The notes beneath the pieces are model-generated. The model saw only the letters and a program-made list of their open reading frames with translations, was not told where the DNA came from and did no database searches. The translations under genes and the position numbers were made by a program. A DNA stretch of 64,000 bases from Cupriavidus laharis (GTDB lineage: Bacteria > Pseudomonadota > Gammaproteobacteria > Burkholderiales > Burkholderiaceae): assembly GCF_914271435.1 (NCBI RefSeq), contig NZ_CAJZAI010000004.1:248001-312000 (forward strand), in the 5' to 3' direction. Shown here in pieces: positions 9,309 through 18,104 of the stretch; the first letter of the stretch is position 1; each line of letters opens with the position of its first letter.

Positions 9309-10429
9309 CCTGCTGGGAGTTGCAATCGCACCACCGAGACTGGCACCTTTCGCTGCTTGATGTACTTTGCGGTCGTCGCCAGGTTGGCGTGGGCGCCGAC
9401 CACTTGCAGCGCGTCCATCTTGTAGCCTGCGGCTTCCGCGTCCGTGAGCGCTTTCGCGCGAATGTCCTTCACGACGTAGTCCATCTTTTCCAGTCCGGCT
9501 CGGACTAGGGCGCCGTCCCAGGCCTCGCGGCAGGCCGCAGCAGTCTTGGCCTTTCCATGGCTGTCAACGACTACAAGGTCATCCTGTGCGATTTGCGCAC
9601 TGACGCCGCCTCTCAAGGTTTGGGCGCGGCGGAGTACCTCCGCTATCTCTGGCGTGATCGGGCAGTCCACTGCCTGGCCCGTACTTTTTTCCGTCTTGCT
9701 GGGCTTGAATCGGATCACCCCGGCCCGCTCGTCGATTTGCGACCAGCGGAGCTGTCGAATCTCGGTTGAACGTTGGCAGGTGAGGTAGCACAGGTCCACA
9801 AAGACTTGCATCTCCGGCCCCGTCGGGACCTTCGCCACCACCACTTTCACTTCGCCCCCTGGCAGGGTCTTTTCGTAGGTGTAGCTGGCGAGCGCCGCGC
9901 GGATCCGCAAGAAGTGCTCGTGCGGAATGTAGACGTCCCGTCCGCGCGGCTTCTTGACTACCACCTCGCGGCAGGGATTGACAGTCACGTGTCTGCGCTG
10001 AACCGCCCAGGTGAAGAACGGGGACAGCCAGGCCTTCATGGCCCGCTTCATCGCGGCCCTGTTTGCCCAGTTGTCCTCGAGAAAGTCCATGATCGCGGCC
10101 GTGTCGACTTGCTCGATGTCGAATGCGTGGAAGGCGGCACGCACATCTTCCCCGCGGCGCTTCCATTCCACGCGATACGATTCGGCGTACTTGCCTTCGT
10201 GCTTCTCGATATATTCGGCCACGAACCCGGGCATGTTGCCCTTGGTGTGCATGGCTTCGACTTTGCGCTTCTCCTGGGCCAGGCGTTCCAGCATGCGGGC
10301 CTCGCCGTCTTTGACTCGACCCAGCGGGATCCACTTGCCGTCGCCCTTGCGTACCCAGTAGTAACTGCCGTTTTTCGTATAGACGCGGACTGGCAGTCCG
10401 TCCGGCTTCTTGCGTCGTCGGCCTCTCAT
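9299..10429 (-). CDS. Tyrosine-type site-specific integrase
   Basis: A 376-aa phage/island integrase that probably recombines the element with the tRNA-Pro 3' end. The N-terminal part (MRGRRRKKPDGLPVRVY...GSYYWVRKG) is an AP2-like arm-DNA-binding region, followed by a core-binding SAM-like domain. The catalytic domain holds an Arg in LTCQRSTEIRQLRWSQID and the C-terminal VVGAHANLATTAKYIKQRK segment with the tyrosine. The His-x-x-Arg box is degenerate. The ATG at 10429 overlaps the stop of the upstream DUF4224 gene (ATGA); a longer open frame to 10594 would run through that gene. It points toward the tRNA. Confidence 0.93.
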   Translation of the reverse strand: MRGRRRKKPDGLPVRVYTKNGSYYWVRKGDGKWIPLGRVKDGEARMLERLAQEKRKVEAMHTKGNMPGFVAEYIEKHEGKYAESYRVEWKRRGEDVRAAFHAFDIEQVDTAAIMDFLEDNWANRAAMKRAMKAWLSPFFTWAVQRRHVTVNPCREVVVKKPRGRDVYIPHEHFLRIRAALASYTYEKTLPGGEVKVVVAKVPTGPEMQVFVDLCYLTCQRSTEIRQLRWSQIDERAGVIRFKPSKTEKSTGQAVDCPITPEIAEVLRRAQTLRGGVSAQIAQDDLVVVDSHGKAKTAAACREAWDGALVRAGLEKMDYVVKDIRAKALTDAEAAGYKMDALQVVGAHANLATTAKYIKQRKVPVSVVRLQLPAGEY

Positions 10430-10680
10430 CGCGCTCTCCGGATGGGGGCGAGCGTGGGGCGCGGCGCGGCGGGCAGCGAGGCTACGGCACTCGCTTGGGC
10501 GACCCCCGCCCGGCTGGCTTGCAGGGCTTCGAAGGTCGCCCACAACAGGATGATGCGGCCGTCCGCGCGCTGAACCGGCTTGAATCCGAAACATCGCTGG
10601 AACCAGTCCAGTTGCGCACTGGGGCGTTTCTTGCCAGTCACGTCTTGAAGGTCCTTCTCGGTTAGAAGTCTGCTATCCAT
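10426..10680 (-). CDS. DUF4224 domain-containing protein
   Basis: An 84-aa protein starting MDSRLLTEKDLQDVTGKKRPSAQLDWFQRCFGF, the recognisable DUF4224 motif. Such proteins commonly sit just upstream of phage-type integrases and may help excision or regulation (family association; function unknown). The stop overlaps the integrase start by four bases, so the two are translationally coupled. The ATG at 10680 is chosen over an open frame starting 15 codons earlier because DUF4224 similarity begins here. Confidence 0.85.
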   Translation of the reverse strand: MDSRLLTEKDLQDVTGKKRPSAQLDWFQRCFGFKPVQRADGRIILLWATFEALQASRAGVAQASAVASLPAAPRPTLAPIRRAR

Positions 10681-11708
10681 GCAGGTCTTTGAATCGGGTC
10701 TCGAATGCGTGAAATGGGCGGTCAAGATCTACGTATTATCGAGACAGCGAGTGATCGCTGAAATTCGGAAAAATGTGAGTCAATTTATACATTATTCCGG
10801 GCTGGCCGATTGCCGAATGCGATTCTGCACCAGAATGCAGGCAGGTGATATTCGGCTGGCTGTCAATGCGTTCAAGGCTAGCGTGGCACAGTGGTTCCTC
10901 ACGTCAAGAATTTAAGGTCAGCATCGTTGCTCGCCGGGATCGCAGGGTGGTCTGTAGAAAATGCCGGGCGACTCAGGCGAGCTGCCGATGGGAGGGCAAT
11001 ATAAATGGCGCAAGGCAGAAATCGGTCGGGGCGCTCACCTAAATGTTGCTTGTGTCCGGTCGACAACAGTTTGAAAATAGGCGTTCAACCTTCCTGTTAT
11101 CGGAAGGCGTTGTGATATATGGGCGCCACGGTCGTTATCGGGATGGCTGTGTGGGCGAATAATGTGAGGGGAAATTCCCGCGTGGCTCCGGCATTTGGGC
11201 CGTGTTTGGGGGGTAGAGAGGACTCGGACTTTGCGATACTGATTGGAGGCGATGTGTGTACCGAAAGTACGTACTTCCGTATTTTCGGTACACTTTATTC
11301 GACACACCTGATAATGGCTTCCCTGAAAATCGAGACCGAGCCCCTGTGGCATCGAGGCGGCATCGTAGCGCGTGATGTAGCAAAAAGAGTTGGATACCTC
11401 CTCTGGTGAGAGTGGGCCATTAACACCGATATCTGCGGTGATGGATCACGTCGTAAGCACATGGGCTGACGCCGACTCGCCGTCAAACCCAACTGGTGAA
11501 TTATCTTTCCCAGAAGGGTTCTCCCGAACATTGCAGGAATTTCAAGGCTTCCGGTGCGAAAGGTAGCGGGCCGCCGCGACTGCGGCTTTCCATAGCGCGA
11601 CGGCGGGCAAAAAGTATCCGCGAATCGTCTCACGGACGCCAAAGCAAAAACCTTCCACGAATTCACGCATCTGGGTTGCTCCCAAAGTAACGCAGTGTCG
11701 AAACGGAT
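10681..11708. other. About 1 kb without a supportable gene
   Basis: Lower GC than the flanks. Open frames on both strands (for example 11119-11409 and 11295-11666) show no family features or good ribosome sites. The region presumably contains the promoter of the DUF4224-integrase pair at its left end. One clear structure, the inverted repeat at 11256-11293, is listed separately. Confidence 0.55.
11256..11293. repeat. Inverted repeat, possible operator
   Basis: Arms GTGTACCGAAA (11256-11266) and TTTCGGTACAC (11283-11293) are perfect 11-bp inverted repeats around a 16-base spacer that itself contains the palindrome GTACGTAC (11267-11274). There is no T run, so it looks like a protein-binding site and not a terminator. 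The cognate regulator is unknown. Confidence 0.6.
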
Positions 11709-13655
11709 CTAGGTCGGAAGTTGGCCGCCCTCTGGGGCTTGCCACAGCGGCCTGAGGATTCTGGTGCGTGCCGCCGCGATGTCCATTTTGCAAACGACCC
11801 CCGTGCCGCCACCGGCGGAGCGGTCAAGCATGATGTCAACCGCGCCCCTGAGGATGGCCACGGCGTTGGCCACTGGCTCCGGTCCAATGAGGTCGGCGAC
11901 GGCCGGTGCCGTCAGATTCGTGGCGAACCTGGCGGAGGACTCGGTGAGCCAGGATGAGACGAAGCGCGTCATCGTCTGGCGGTCAAAGGCAGGAAAGAGC
12001 AGCTTGTCAGTGAATCGTCCCCCGCGTAATGCCGCCGGATCGAGCAACTCCGGATGGTTCGTCGCAGCGATCCAGAGAATGTCCTTGATCTGACCGCCGG
12101 CGCCGTCCATCGCAGTCAGGAGGTGATTGCACAGCGATCTGTCAGCGGCATAGGCGCGGAGCCCGAGCAAATCATCCGCTTCATCCAAAAAAATGATGAC
12201 CGGGCGGATATCTTTGGCGCGACGCAGCAATCGGTCGATGGCGTCCGGACTCGGCAGGCTGCCGCCGGTAGTCTGGAGCAGGGCCCAACCTGTGGTCTTC
12301 GCCAGTGCTTGAACTGCCTTGCTCTTCCCGGTGCCAGGCGCTCCCACAAGGAGCAAACCGCTGGGGACGGAACCACCAAGTGCCTCGATGCGGGCCGAGT
12401 TGACCATGCGACGGGCCAACCCTGTCAGATACGCGCACACACTAGGCGTTTGAATGAGTTTGTCCAGCATGACCGTCGATTCGGGCAAGGCATCGCCGAG
12501 CGTGCCTTGGACCGTTCGCAAAGCGGCGGTCCATTCGTCGAAGCTGTAGACGGCATTCGGCATGTCGCCATGTTGCTTGAGCATCCCAGCGCAGACTCTG
12601 GCCAGCCGCGCCGCGCTGAATCCTTCCCACCGCGCCGCGAGAATTTCTGCGGCGTCATAGTCGAACTCGGCATGGTCGAGTGCACCGGCGACCCGCGTCA
12701 GCATGATGGCAAGCCGGGCCTCCTTGTCTGGCGGCGGGACTTCTACCTTGTAGTCGAACCTCCCTTCGCGAATGCCCGCGGCATCGAGCTTGTTCAGATG
12801 GTTTGTCGCGGCGATCACGATCACGCCTTTGCCCCGTACATCGACGAGATTGGTTAGCAAGGCATTGGTGATCCGGGTCGACTCGCTATCCCCGTTCACA
12901 ACGGAACTCCGATCGATCAAGGATGAATCGATCTCGTCGAAAAATAGGACGCAAGGGGCTTGCGCGATGGCCGAGGTGAAGACCTGCTGTAGTTGCGCCG
13001 TCGTTTCATTGACCCAGCGGCTGGCGACGTCGCCGATCGTGACGGGCAGGAAGGGCAATCCAATCTGGCCAGCCAGGGCCTCTGCGATCATTGTCTTGCC
13101 GGTGCCTGGCTCGCCATGCAGCAGGATGCCGTTCATGGGACTACGCTTTCCGGGGTGTGCGTGACAAATCTCTTGGGCGATCGACAGGAGTTCGACCTTC
13201 AGCTTGCTCATGCCCAAGACGTCGTCAAAGGTCTTGCTCGCTCGGCGAGCCGGATAAGTGGGCCACTGTGCAGGCCCAGTATCATGGGCGTCGGTCAAAT
13301 CCTTTGGGCCCTGGAGCGCCTTTTGAGTCGAAGTTTCATCATTCAGTAGACCTTGCCCGGCTGCCAGCCAGACCGCAACGGCGGCGCCGAAGAGCAGCCC
13401 CACGACAACGGCATCCAGGTTGCGATTCACGACGGCTGCAGTCGCCAGTAGCAATGACGCAACAATGGAAGCCCAGAAGCGCTCTCCCATTGCGCTCATA
13501 CCGAGGTCGAAGACGACGATGACCGATGCGGCGATAGCCAGCACCGCGAGCACGGTAAAGCGCGTTGTGTTGGGCAGAGGTTGGTAAGCTGCAGCGACGG
13601 CTGCTGCGGTTGCTGTGACCAGCAGTGCTGTTTGGATTTTTGCTAGCGTAGCCAT
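11709..13655 (-). CDS. Membrane-anchored tandem AAA+ ATPase
   Basis: A 648-aa protein starting MATLAKIQTALLVT. The first ~105 residues contain four hydrophobic segments, so it is likely an inner-membrane protein with cytosolic ATPase domains. The first AAA domain has Walker A GEPGTGKT (181-188), Walker B VLFFDEID (237-244) and an arginine-finger-like GIREGRFD segment. The second has GAPGTGKS (438-445) and IIFLDEADDL, then ALRGGRFTDK. Two complete AAA modules recall p97/FtsH-type remodellers, but no peptidase motif is seen. The start could instead be a GTG at 13691. It is the last gene of a left-pointing set that includes the FtsH-like gene. Substrate unknown. Confidence 0.85.
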   Translation of the reverse strand: MATLAKIQTALLVTATAAAVAAAYQPLPNTTRFTVLAVLAIAASVIVVFDLGMSAMGERFWASIVASLLLATAAVVNRNLDAVVVGLLFGAAVAVWLAAGQGLLNDETSTQKALQGPKDLTDAHDTGPAQWPTYPARRASKTFDDVLGMSKLKVELLSIAQEICHAHPGKRSPMNGILLHGEPGTGKTMIAEALAGQIGLPFLPVTIGDVASRWVNETTAQLQQVFTSAIAQAPCVLFFDEIDSSLIDRSSVVNGDSESTRITNALLTNLVDVRGKGVIVIAATNHLNKLDAAGIREGRFDYKVEVPPPDKEARLAIMLTRVAGALDHAEFDYDAAEILAARWEGFSAARLARVCAGMLKQHGDMPNAVYSFDEWTAALRTVQGTLGDALPESTVMLDKLIQTPSVCAYLTGLARRMVNSARIEALGGSVPSGLLLVGAPGTGKSKAVQALAKTTGWALLQTTGGSLPSPDAIDRLLRRAKDIRPVIIFLDEADDLLGLRAYAADRSLCNHLLTAMDGAGGQIKDILWIAATNHPELLDPAALRGGRFTDKLLFPAFDRQTMTRFVSSWLTESSARFATNLTAPAVADLIGPEPVANAVAILRGAVDIMLDRSAGGGTGVVCKMDIAAARTRILRPLWQAPEGGQLPT

Positions 13656-13782
13656 AGTGATCGACCGCGTAATTGGTAGGTGGCGAACCACCCTGTGGGC
13701 TTGCGGACCAAAAGATCCGACGGGGGGCGGTCAGAAGCGCGACCGAGTGGCCTCGCGTCATCGGATCGACCCCGGGCAATGA

Positions 13783-13983
13783 TTAGTAAGGATTCCGGGG
13801 GTGAGGTCGGAGACATCGCTCCCTTGCTTGGGTTTGACGGCAATCAGGCTGGCTCGTCGCCTTCTCCATAGGGGAGGTCGTCGGAGGCGTGGCGGTCAAT
13901 GACAAAGAGCGGTAGATGGCGATGGCCAACAACAATATGCTCAGCATCAAGAAGCCGAACGCGCGGTCTCTTGCGTCAGTCAT
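13783..13983 (-). CDS. Small single-span membrane protein, unrecognised
   Basis: A 66-aa protein (MTDARDRAFGFLMLSILLLA...) with one hydrophobic segment at residues ~10-24 and a polar C-terminal tail. The ATG at 13983 overlaps the end of the upstream 116-aa gene by 8 bases (ATGACTGA), which supports translation of both. It lies between that gene and the tandem AAA gene and may be a membrane partner of it (inference). Confidence 0.6.
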   Translation of the reverse strand: MTDARDRAFGFLMLSILLLAIAIYRSLSLTATPPTTSPMEKATSQPDCRQTQARERCLRPHPRNPY

Positions 13984-14326
13984 GAGAGGTCGTCTCCGGG
14001 GAATGACGCAGAGCGAAGAGAGAGGCGGGCCGCATCTGCCACCAGATGAGGCAGGACATGATCGGCCAGACCAACCAACGCGGCCCGAGTTCTGCGCACC
14101 AGGCCTCGATTTCGCAGCGGCGTTGGTATGCTGCGTCGATCGCCGGTAGGGGGCGGGTTGGATCTCGCCGCTGCTGGTCCTTAACGAAACGTAGATACTT
14201 CTTTTCGCGGCCATCGCCTCGACCGCGCAGCATGGCTGGCACGCTCCGACGGTCATGGCACGCGTGGTCGGCCATCTGCAGGCTGGTGCCATGCATCGGT
14301 GTCCGGGGAGGATCTGCAAGTCGCAT
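13976..14326 (-). CDS. Unrecognised 116-aa protein
   Basis: It starts at ATG 14326 (MRLADPPRTPMHGTSL) with an AGGA ribosome site about 8 bases upstream. It is rich in Arg and Cys in the middle and has a hydrophobic stretch WLVWPIMSCLIWW (about 84-96) that could be a membrane segment. Its stop overlaps the next small gene. The IS66-family element inserted 119 bases upstream of its start probably separated it from its original promoter or from the upstream genes. No family is recognised. Confidence 0.6.
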   Translation of the reverse strand: MRLADPPRTPMHGTSLQMADHACHDRRSVPAMLRGRGDGREKKYLRFVKDQQRRDPTRPLPAIDAAYQRRCEIEAWCAELGPRWLVWPIMSCLIWWQMRPASLFALRHSPETTSHD

Positions 14327-14498
14327 CGCATATTCCTGTTGGAGAGGTGTATGCCGACTGTGACAGTTCTCGCCGCCAGCGCAACAATTTGATCCGCTGC
14401 CATGTCCAGCACCTGCCAGGTCTGTCTGGGTCAGGCGGTAATGACGTAAGCGCTCAATTGACGACGTCTGGTATTGAGGGCTGGCCTTTGGCAGGCTA

Positions 14499-14523
14499 GC
14501 GTCCGCAAAGACTTTGCGGACGC
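14499..14523 (+). promoter_or_regulatory. 12-bp hairpin just before IS66 tnpA
   Basis: GCGTCCGCAAAG (14499-14510) and CTTTGCGGACGC (14512-14523) form a perfect stem with a one-base separation, ending 4 bases before the tnpA ATG. It would cover the ribosome-binding region and could block translation of transcripts entering from outside, a common IS safeguard (inference). Confidence 0.6.
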
Positions 14524-14527
14524 AAAC

Positions 14528-14992
14528 ATGATCCAAGACGAGATTGACCTATTTCCGCTGCAGGCGGTGCGAGTCCGCTCCAATGGGAAGCGCGACTACG
14601 AGCCAGCGGTCAAGCGGCGTCTGATTGAGTTTTGTCTTCAATCGGGAGCATCGGTTTCGGGCACGGCTCTCAAGGCTGGCATCAACGCTAACCAGTTGCG
14701 CAAATGGATTCGGGAGTACCGAGATTCAGCACAGGCGCGAGGTCCGTTGCCGGCATTCGTGCCGGTCGTCCAGGAGGTTCTAGATTCCCGGCCGATCGAG
14801 GAAGTTGCAAAGGTCGTGGTGCCTCGCCGCGAAGCGGCCTCAGCGACTGTCGATTCGCCACCGCTGCGAGCGCTACCGCTGGCACTCTTCAGCGCGAAGC
14901 TACCCAACGGGGTATCACTCGAGTTCGAATGCGACGAGCGACACGTTGGGCTCGTAACGGCAATGATCGAGGCACTGAGTGGAGGCCATTGA
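14528..14992 (+). CDS. tnpA: IS66-family accessory protein TnpA
   Basis: A 154-aa protein. The N-terminal helix-turn-helix of the IS3/IS66 OrfA kind reads YEPAVKRRLIEFCLQSGASVSGTALKAGINANQLRKW. In IS66 elements TnpA is required with TnpB and TnpC, though its exact role is unclear. The stop overlaps the tnpB start (TGATG). The start MIQDEIDLFPL at 14528 is chosen because an upstream frame from 14474 would run through the hairpin. Confidence 0.9.
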   Translation: MIQDEIDLFPLQAVRVRSNGKRDYEPAVKRRLIEFCLQSGASVSGTALKAGINANQLRKWIREYRDSAQARGPLPAFVPVVQEVLDSRPIEEVAKVVVPRREAASATVDSPPLRALPLALFSAKLPNGVSLEFECDERHVGLVTAMIEALSGGH

Positions 14993-15342
14993 TGTTCCGC
15001 CTCGACGCTGGGCTGCGGGTCTATCTGCATCGCGACGCTGTGGACTTCCGTAAGAACATCAACGGTCTGGCACTGCTGGTCGAGCAGACGCTCGGGCTGG
15101 ATCCGTTTGCATCTGCTGTATTTGTGTTCCGCAACCAGCGGGCCGATCGCATCAAGATTCTGGGGTGGGATCGCAACGGCTTCTGGCTACTGTTGAAGCG
15201 ATTGGAGGCGGACCGGTTTGCCTGGCCACGCGAGGCGGTTGTGGCTACGCTGACGGTCGAACAGTTGCACTGGCTGCTCGAGGGAATCGACATCGAGGCG
15301 ATGCGCCGGCACCCGCACCGAGAATACCATCGCGCTGCGTGA
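14992..15342 (+). CDS. tnpB: IS66-family protein TnpB (Orf2)
   Basis: A 116-aa protein starting MFRLDAGLRVYLHRDAVDFRKNINGLALLVEQ, the recognisable IS66 Orf2 family. Typical features are FRNQRADRIKILGWDRNGFWLLLKRLE and a Trp-rich middle. The ATG shares its first base with the last base of the tnpA stop, indicating coupling. It is needed for transposition with TnpA and TnpC. Confidence 0.95.
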   Translation: MFRLDAGLRVYLHRDAVDFRKNINGLALLVEQTLGLDPFASAVFVFRNQRADRIKILGWDRNGFWLLLKRLEADRFAWPREAVVATLTVEQLHWLLEGIDIEAMRRHPHREYHRAA

Positions 15343-15373
15343 ACGCTGCTTGGCGGCAGCAGTCTAACCCGCC

Positions 15374-16963
15374 ATGCCATCCACGCCCGTCACCGTTACC
15401 GCCGCCGAGCTGCAACTGTTGCGCGACGCCGAGCGCGAGCTCAAGGCAATACTCGCGGAACGCGAGGCAATCAAGGGCGAGCTGCGTGTGATGACGGTCC
15501 AGCGAGACTTGCTCTTGGAACAGCTCAAGGCGTTCCAGCGTAAGCTGTTCGCCGCCAAGAGCGAGGCGCGAGGCTCGGAGCAGAAGGACTTGTTCCTCAA
15601 TGAGGCCGAGGCCTTGGCGGCAGCGGCCGCGCAGCCGGCGCAGGAAGAAGAAGGTACGCCCGAGACCGAAGTGGCCGGGCACAAACGCAAGAAGCGTGGC
15701 CGCAAGCCGCTCGACCCGGCGCTGCCCCGTGTCGAGGTTCGTCACGAACTACCCGAATCGGAACGCGTCTGCCCCATCGATGGCCAGACTCTGGTCGAGA
15801 TTGGCGTTGAGGTCAGCGAACAACTCGACATCGTGCCGCAGCAAGTCCGCGTGATCCAGCACCAGCGGGTCAAGTACGCCTGCCCATGTTGCGACGGCGG
15901 CATCAAGACGACGCCGGCACCGGCGCGCATTATTCCCAAGGGACTGCTTACCGAATCGGCGCTGGCCTGGTGCATCACCTCGAAGTATCAGGATGGCCTG
16001 CCACTGTACCGCCAGGCAGCGCTGCTGCATCGCTTTGGCGGGGACCTCTCTCGCGGCACCTTGGCCGCAAGCATAGTGCGCGTAGGCCAAGCGGTGCAGC
16101 CAATCATCAACCTGCTGCGCGACCATCTGCTGGAAGCCGACGTCGTGTACGGCGACGAGACAACGGTACAGGTGCTCAAGGAGCCCGGCAGGCCTGCCCA
16201 GAGAAAGAGCTTCCTATGGGCGCAGATGAACGGAACGGGCCCGCCGGTACGGTTGTTTGCCTATAGCCCGACACGCGAGACAAAGCAGGCCACTGCTCTC
16301 TATGCTGGCATCAAGCCTGGGGCGGTGTTGATGACCGACGGCTATGCGCCATACGACGACGTCGCAAACACCTATCAGTTGGTGCACCTCGGATGCTGGG
16401 CACACGCGCGCCGCTACCTGGTCGAGGCAGAGCAAGCCTTGCCCAAGGACAAGCGTGCCGACCACCCGGTCACGGGATTCCTGCTGCGCATCGGCAAGCT
16501 GTTTGCCGTCGAAACCCATACGCTCAAGATGAAGCCAGAACAACGGCAGCAGGTTCGCGCCGAACAGAGCCAGCCGCTGCTGGCCGAGATCGAAACGATG
16601 CTGCTGCAACAGTTGCATACCGTACTGCCGCAAAGCCTGTTCGGCAAGGCGCTGCACTACCTGCATGGGCAGTGGCCAAAGCTCGTGCGCTACATCGAGA
16701 ACGGAACCTGGCCGATCTCGAACAATCCCTGCGAGAACGCGATTAGGCCATTCGTGATCGGACGGAGAAACTTCCTCTTCTGCGACACCGTGGGCGGTGC
16801 CAACGCCAGCGCAAGTCTTTACTCGCTGGTGGAAACCTGCAAGGCCAACGACGTCGATCCGTATCAGTATCTCGTTGCCTTGTTCAAGGCGTTGCCACAC
16901 GCACAGACAGCCGACGACTACGAGGCTCTGCTGCCCTGGAGGCTCAAGCCCTCAACCGTCTAG
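15374..16963 (+). CDS. tnpC: IS66-family DDE transposase TnpC
   Basis: A 529-aa transposase that cuts and joins the element ends. The N-terminal region (~1-90) is a leucine-rich coiled coil typical of IS66. A zinc-finger-like IS66 domain follows (VCPIDGQTLVEIG...YACPCCDGGI). The DDE catalytic domain includes VYGDETTVQVL (first Asp), MTDGYAPYDD (second Asp) and NNPCENAIRPFVIGRRNFLF (Glu). The C-terminal IS66 tail, ending near LLPWRLKPSTV, is complete. Confidence 0.96.
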   Translation: MPSTPVTVTAAELQLLRDAERELKAILAEREAIKGELRVMTVQRDLLLEQLKAFQRKLFAAKSEARGSEQKDLFLNEAEALAAAAAQPAQEEEGTPETEVAGHKRKKRGRKPLDPALPRVEVRHELPESERVCPIDGQTLVEIGVEVSEQLDIVPQQVRVIQHQRVKYACPCCDGGIKTTPAPARIIPKGLLTESALAWCITSKYQDGLPLYRQAALLHRFGGDLSRGTLAASIVRVGQAVQPIINLLRDHLLEADVVYGDETTVQVLKEPGRPAQRKSFLWAQMNGTGPPVRLFAYSPTRETKQATALYAGIKPGAVLMTDGYAPYDDVANTYQLVHLGCWAHARRYLVEAEQALPKDKRADHPVTGFLLRIGKLFAVETHTLKMKPEQRQQVRAEQSQPLLAEIETMLLQQLHTVLPQSLFGKALHYLHGQWPKLVRYIENGTWPISNNPCENAIRPFVIGRRNFLFCDTVGGANASASLYSLVETCKANDVDPYQYLVALFKALPHAQTADDYEALLPWRLKPSTV

Positions 16964-17018
16964 CGGATACCGCCGGCGGCCGCAAGGGACGCCCTTAAAA
17001 GACCGCTTACGTAATGAC

Positions 17019-17529
17019 TGCGGATCAGATGCGGCCGCTTGCCCGGTGCTCAGAGCGCGAACAGTACCGCAAAAGGACGTCAGTGCGTGAAGGCGAGTCA
17101 GACCTGGCCGTCAAACCCAACCGCAGAAAATTGTTGTCGTCCGATTGACGCACTCTAGTGGTACTTTTGTGAGCGAGCGGCATGACGATGCCGGGATGCA
17201 AGAGTCGTCGTCGCTGCTGTGGGAGTCCAGGTGAGAATTCGCACCATTCCGTAACGAGGAGCGCTCGCGCAATGTGAGACTTCTTATGGGTCGAGGTTTT
17301 GGCTTGGGGAGCGGGAAAGCGATAGGTCGGAAAATAGACGGAAATAGAGGTATCCGGAGATCCGCTACTGGCTTGGCTTTGCCGGCGATTTCGGGCAAAG
17401 AATAGCAATAGATCCATGTGGCTAACCGTACCGCAACCAGAGGCTATTGGCGGTCCACTGAGCGGGTATCCTTCCGACATGGGTGGCGCTCACCGCCCAA
17501 TGCACTGTGTCTCACCAGTGTGAGGGGGC
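17019..17529. other. About 510 bases without a supportable gene
   Basis: It lies between the IS66 element and the small gene ending at 17530. A minus-strand open frame (17025-17480) has no family features and stops before the IS target site, so it was not interrupted by it. A weak short hairpin around 17505-17520 (CTCAC/GTGAG) is not a clear terminator. Confidence 0.5.
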
Positions 17530-17871
17530 TTACTCCTGTCTTATGCGCTTATACCTGCAGCCGACAGTGATGAGCGTGCCATCTGCGACGATGGCATAGG
17601 CGTCAAGGTATTCACTGAGCCGGCCAATGAGGCCGCCGGCGTACGCGAGTACTCGTGTGCGGGCTCGGCGGTCGAAGAACAGGATTTCGGTGCCACGGGC
17701 ATTTGGCCGACGGGCTCCGAATTGGTCGAGCAAGTCAATCACGAGCGGCGGAACGCCGCGCTGTTGGCTTCGAATTGCTGAATGGGCCGTCAGGTCCAGT
17801 CGCGGGCCGGAGGCTACGCTGCTGCTCTTAGGTTGGTATTCCTTGGCGTCTACTGCATCTTCCTTCGGCAT
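17530..17871 (-). CDS. Unrecognised 113-aa protein
   Basis: The start ATG at 17871 (MPKEDAVDAKEYQPK) has AAGGAAG 8 bases upstream; the frame opens 15 codons earlier but without a better site. The core LTAHSAIRSQQRGVPPLVIDLLDQFG...ILFFDRRARTRVLAYAGG resembles the small DUF4258/toxin-like folds in pattern (a His/Arg helix then beta strands), but I cannot assign it. It lies downstream of the FtsH-like gene on the same strand, so it is probably part of that operon. Confidence 0.65.
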   Translation of the reverse strand: MPKEDAVDAKEYQPKSSSVASGPRLDLTAHSAIRSQQRGVPPLVIDLLDQFGARRPNARGTEILFFDRRARTRVLAYAGGLIGRLSEYLDAYAIVADGTLITVGCRYKRIRQE

Positions 17872-18078
17872 GGTGTCTTCCTTGGTGTTGGCAATGGATG
17901 GAGCGTGGCGAAACACAAACGGATCGCAACAATTCGCATGAGGCGCTTATCGAGCGGCGCTTGGTCTTCGTCCCTAAGCCACATGCCTTTCTGGAGGTGA
18001 GAGATCCAAATTCATGGATGTCGGGCGGGTATGGCTGGATTCGATATGGACGAAAGCGCCCGGGTCAGCTCGTGGCTA

Positions 18079-18081
18079 TTA
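18079..18081 (-). other. Original stop codon of the FtsH-like gene
   Basis: Removing the IS element and one copy of the 5-bp duplication joins ...GGC GGA GGA to AGT GGA GCG CAG AGC CGT TAA, in frame. The ancestral protein therefore ended in SGAQSR at this TAA. Confidence 0.8.
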
Positions 18082-18104
18082 ACGGCTCTGCGCTCCACTT
18101 CCTC

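Larger units (their letters stand above)
14446..17010 (+). mobile_element. IS66-family insertion sequence with 8-bp target duplication
   Basis: The element is 2,565 bp long. The terminal inverted repeats begin GTAAGCGCTC on the left (14446) and GTAAGCGGTC on the right (reading inward from 17010), and matches continue for about 23 bases. It is flanked by identical 8-bp copies of GTAATGAC at 14438-14445 and 17011-17018, the target-duplication length known for IS66. It carries the three standard genes tnpA, tnpB and tnpC, all intact, so it may be active. Confidence 0.95.

Noticed and set aside
11119..11409. Plus-strand 96-codon open frame in the gene-poor stretch
   Set aside because: No ribosome site, no motif, and it runs through the inverted repeat at 11256-11293.
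17025..17480. Minus-strand 151-codon open frame right of IS66
   Set aside because: No features and no good start. Considered as an interrupted gene, but its stop is in native sequence outside the target duplication.
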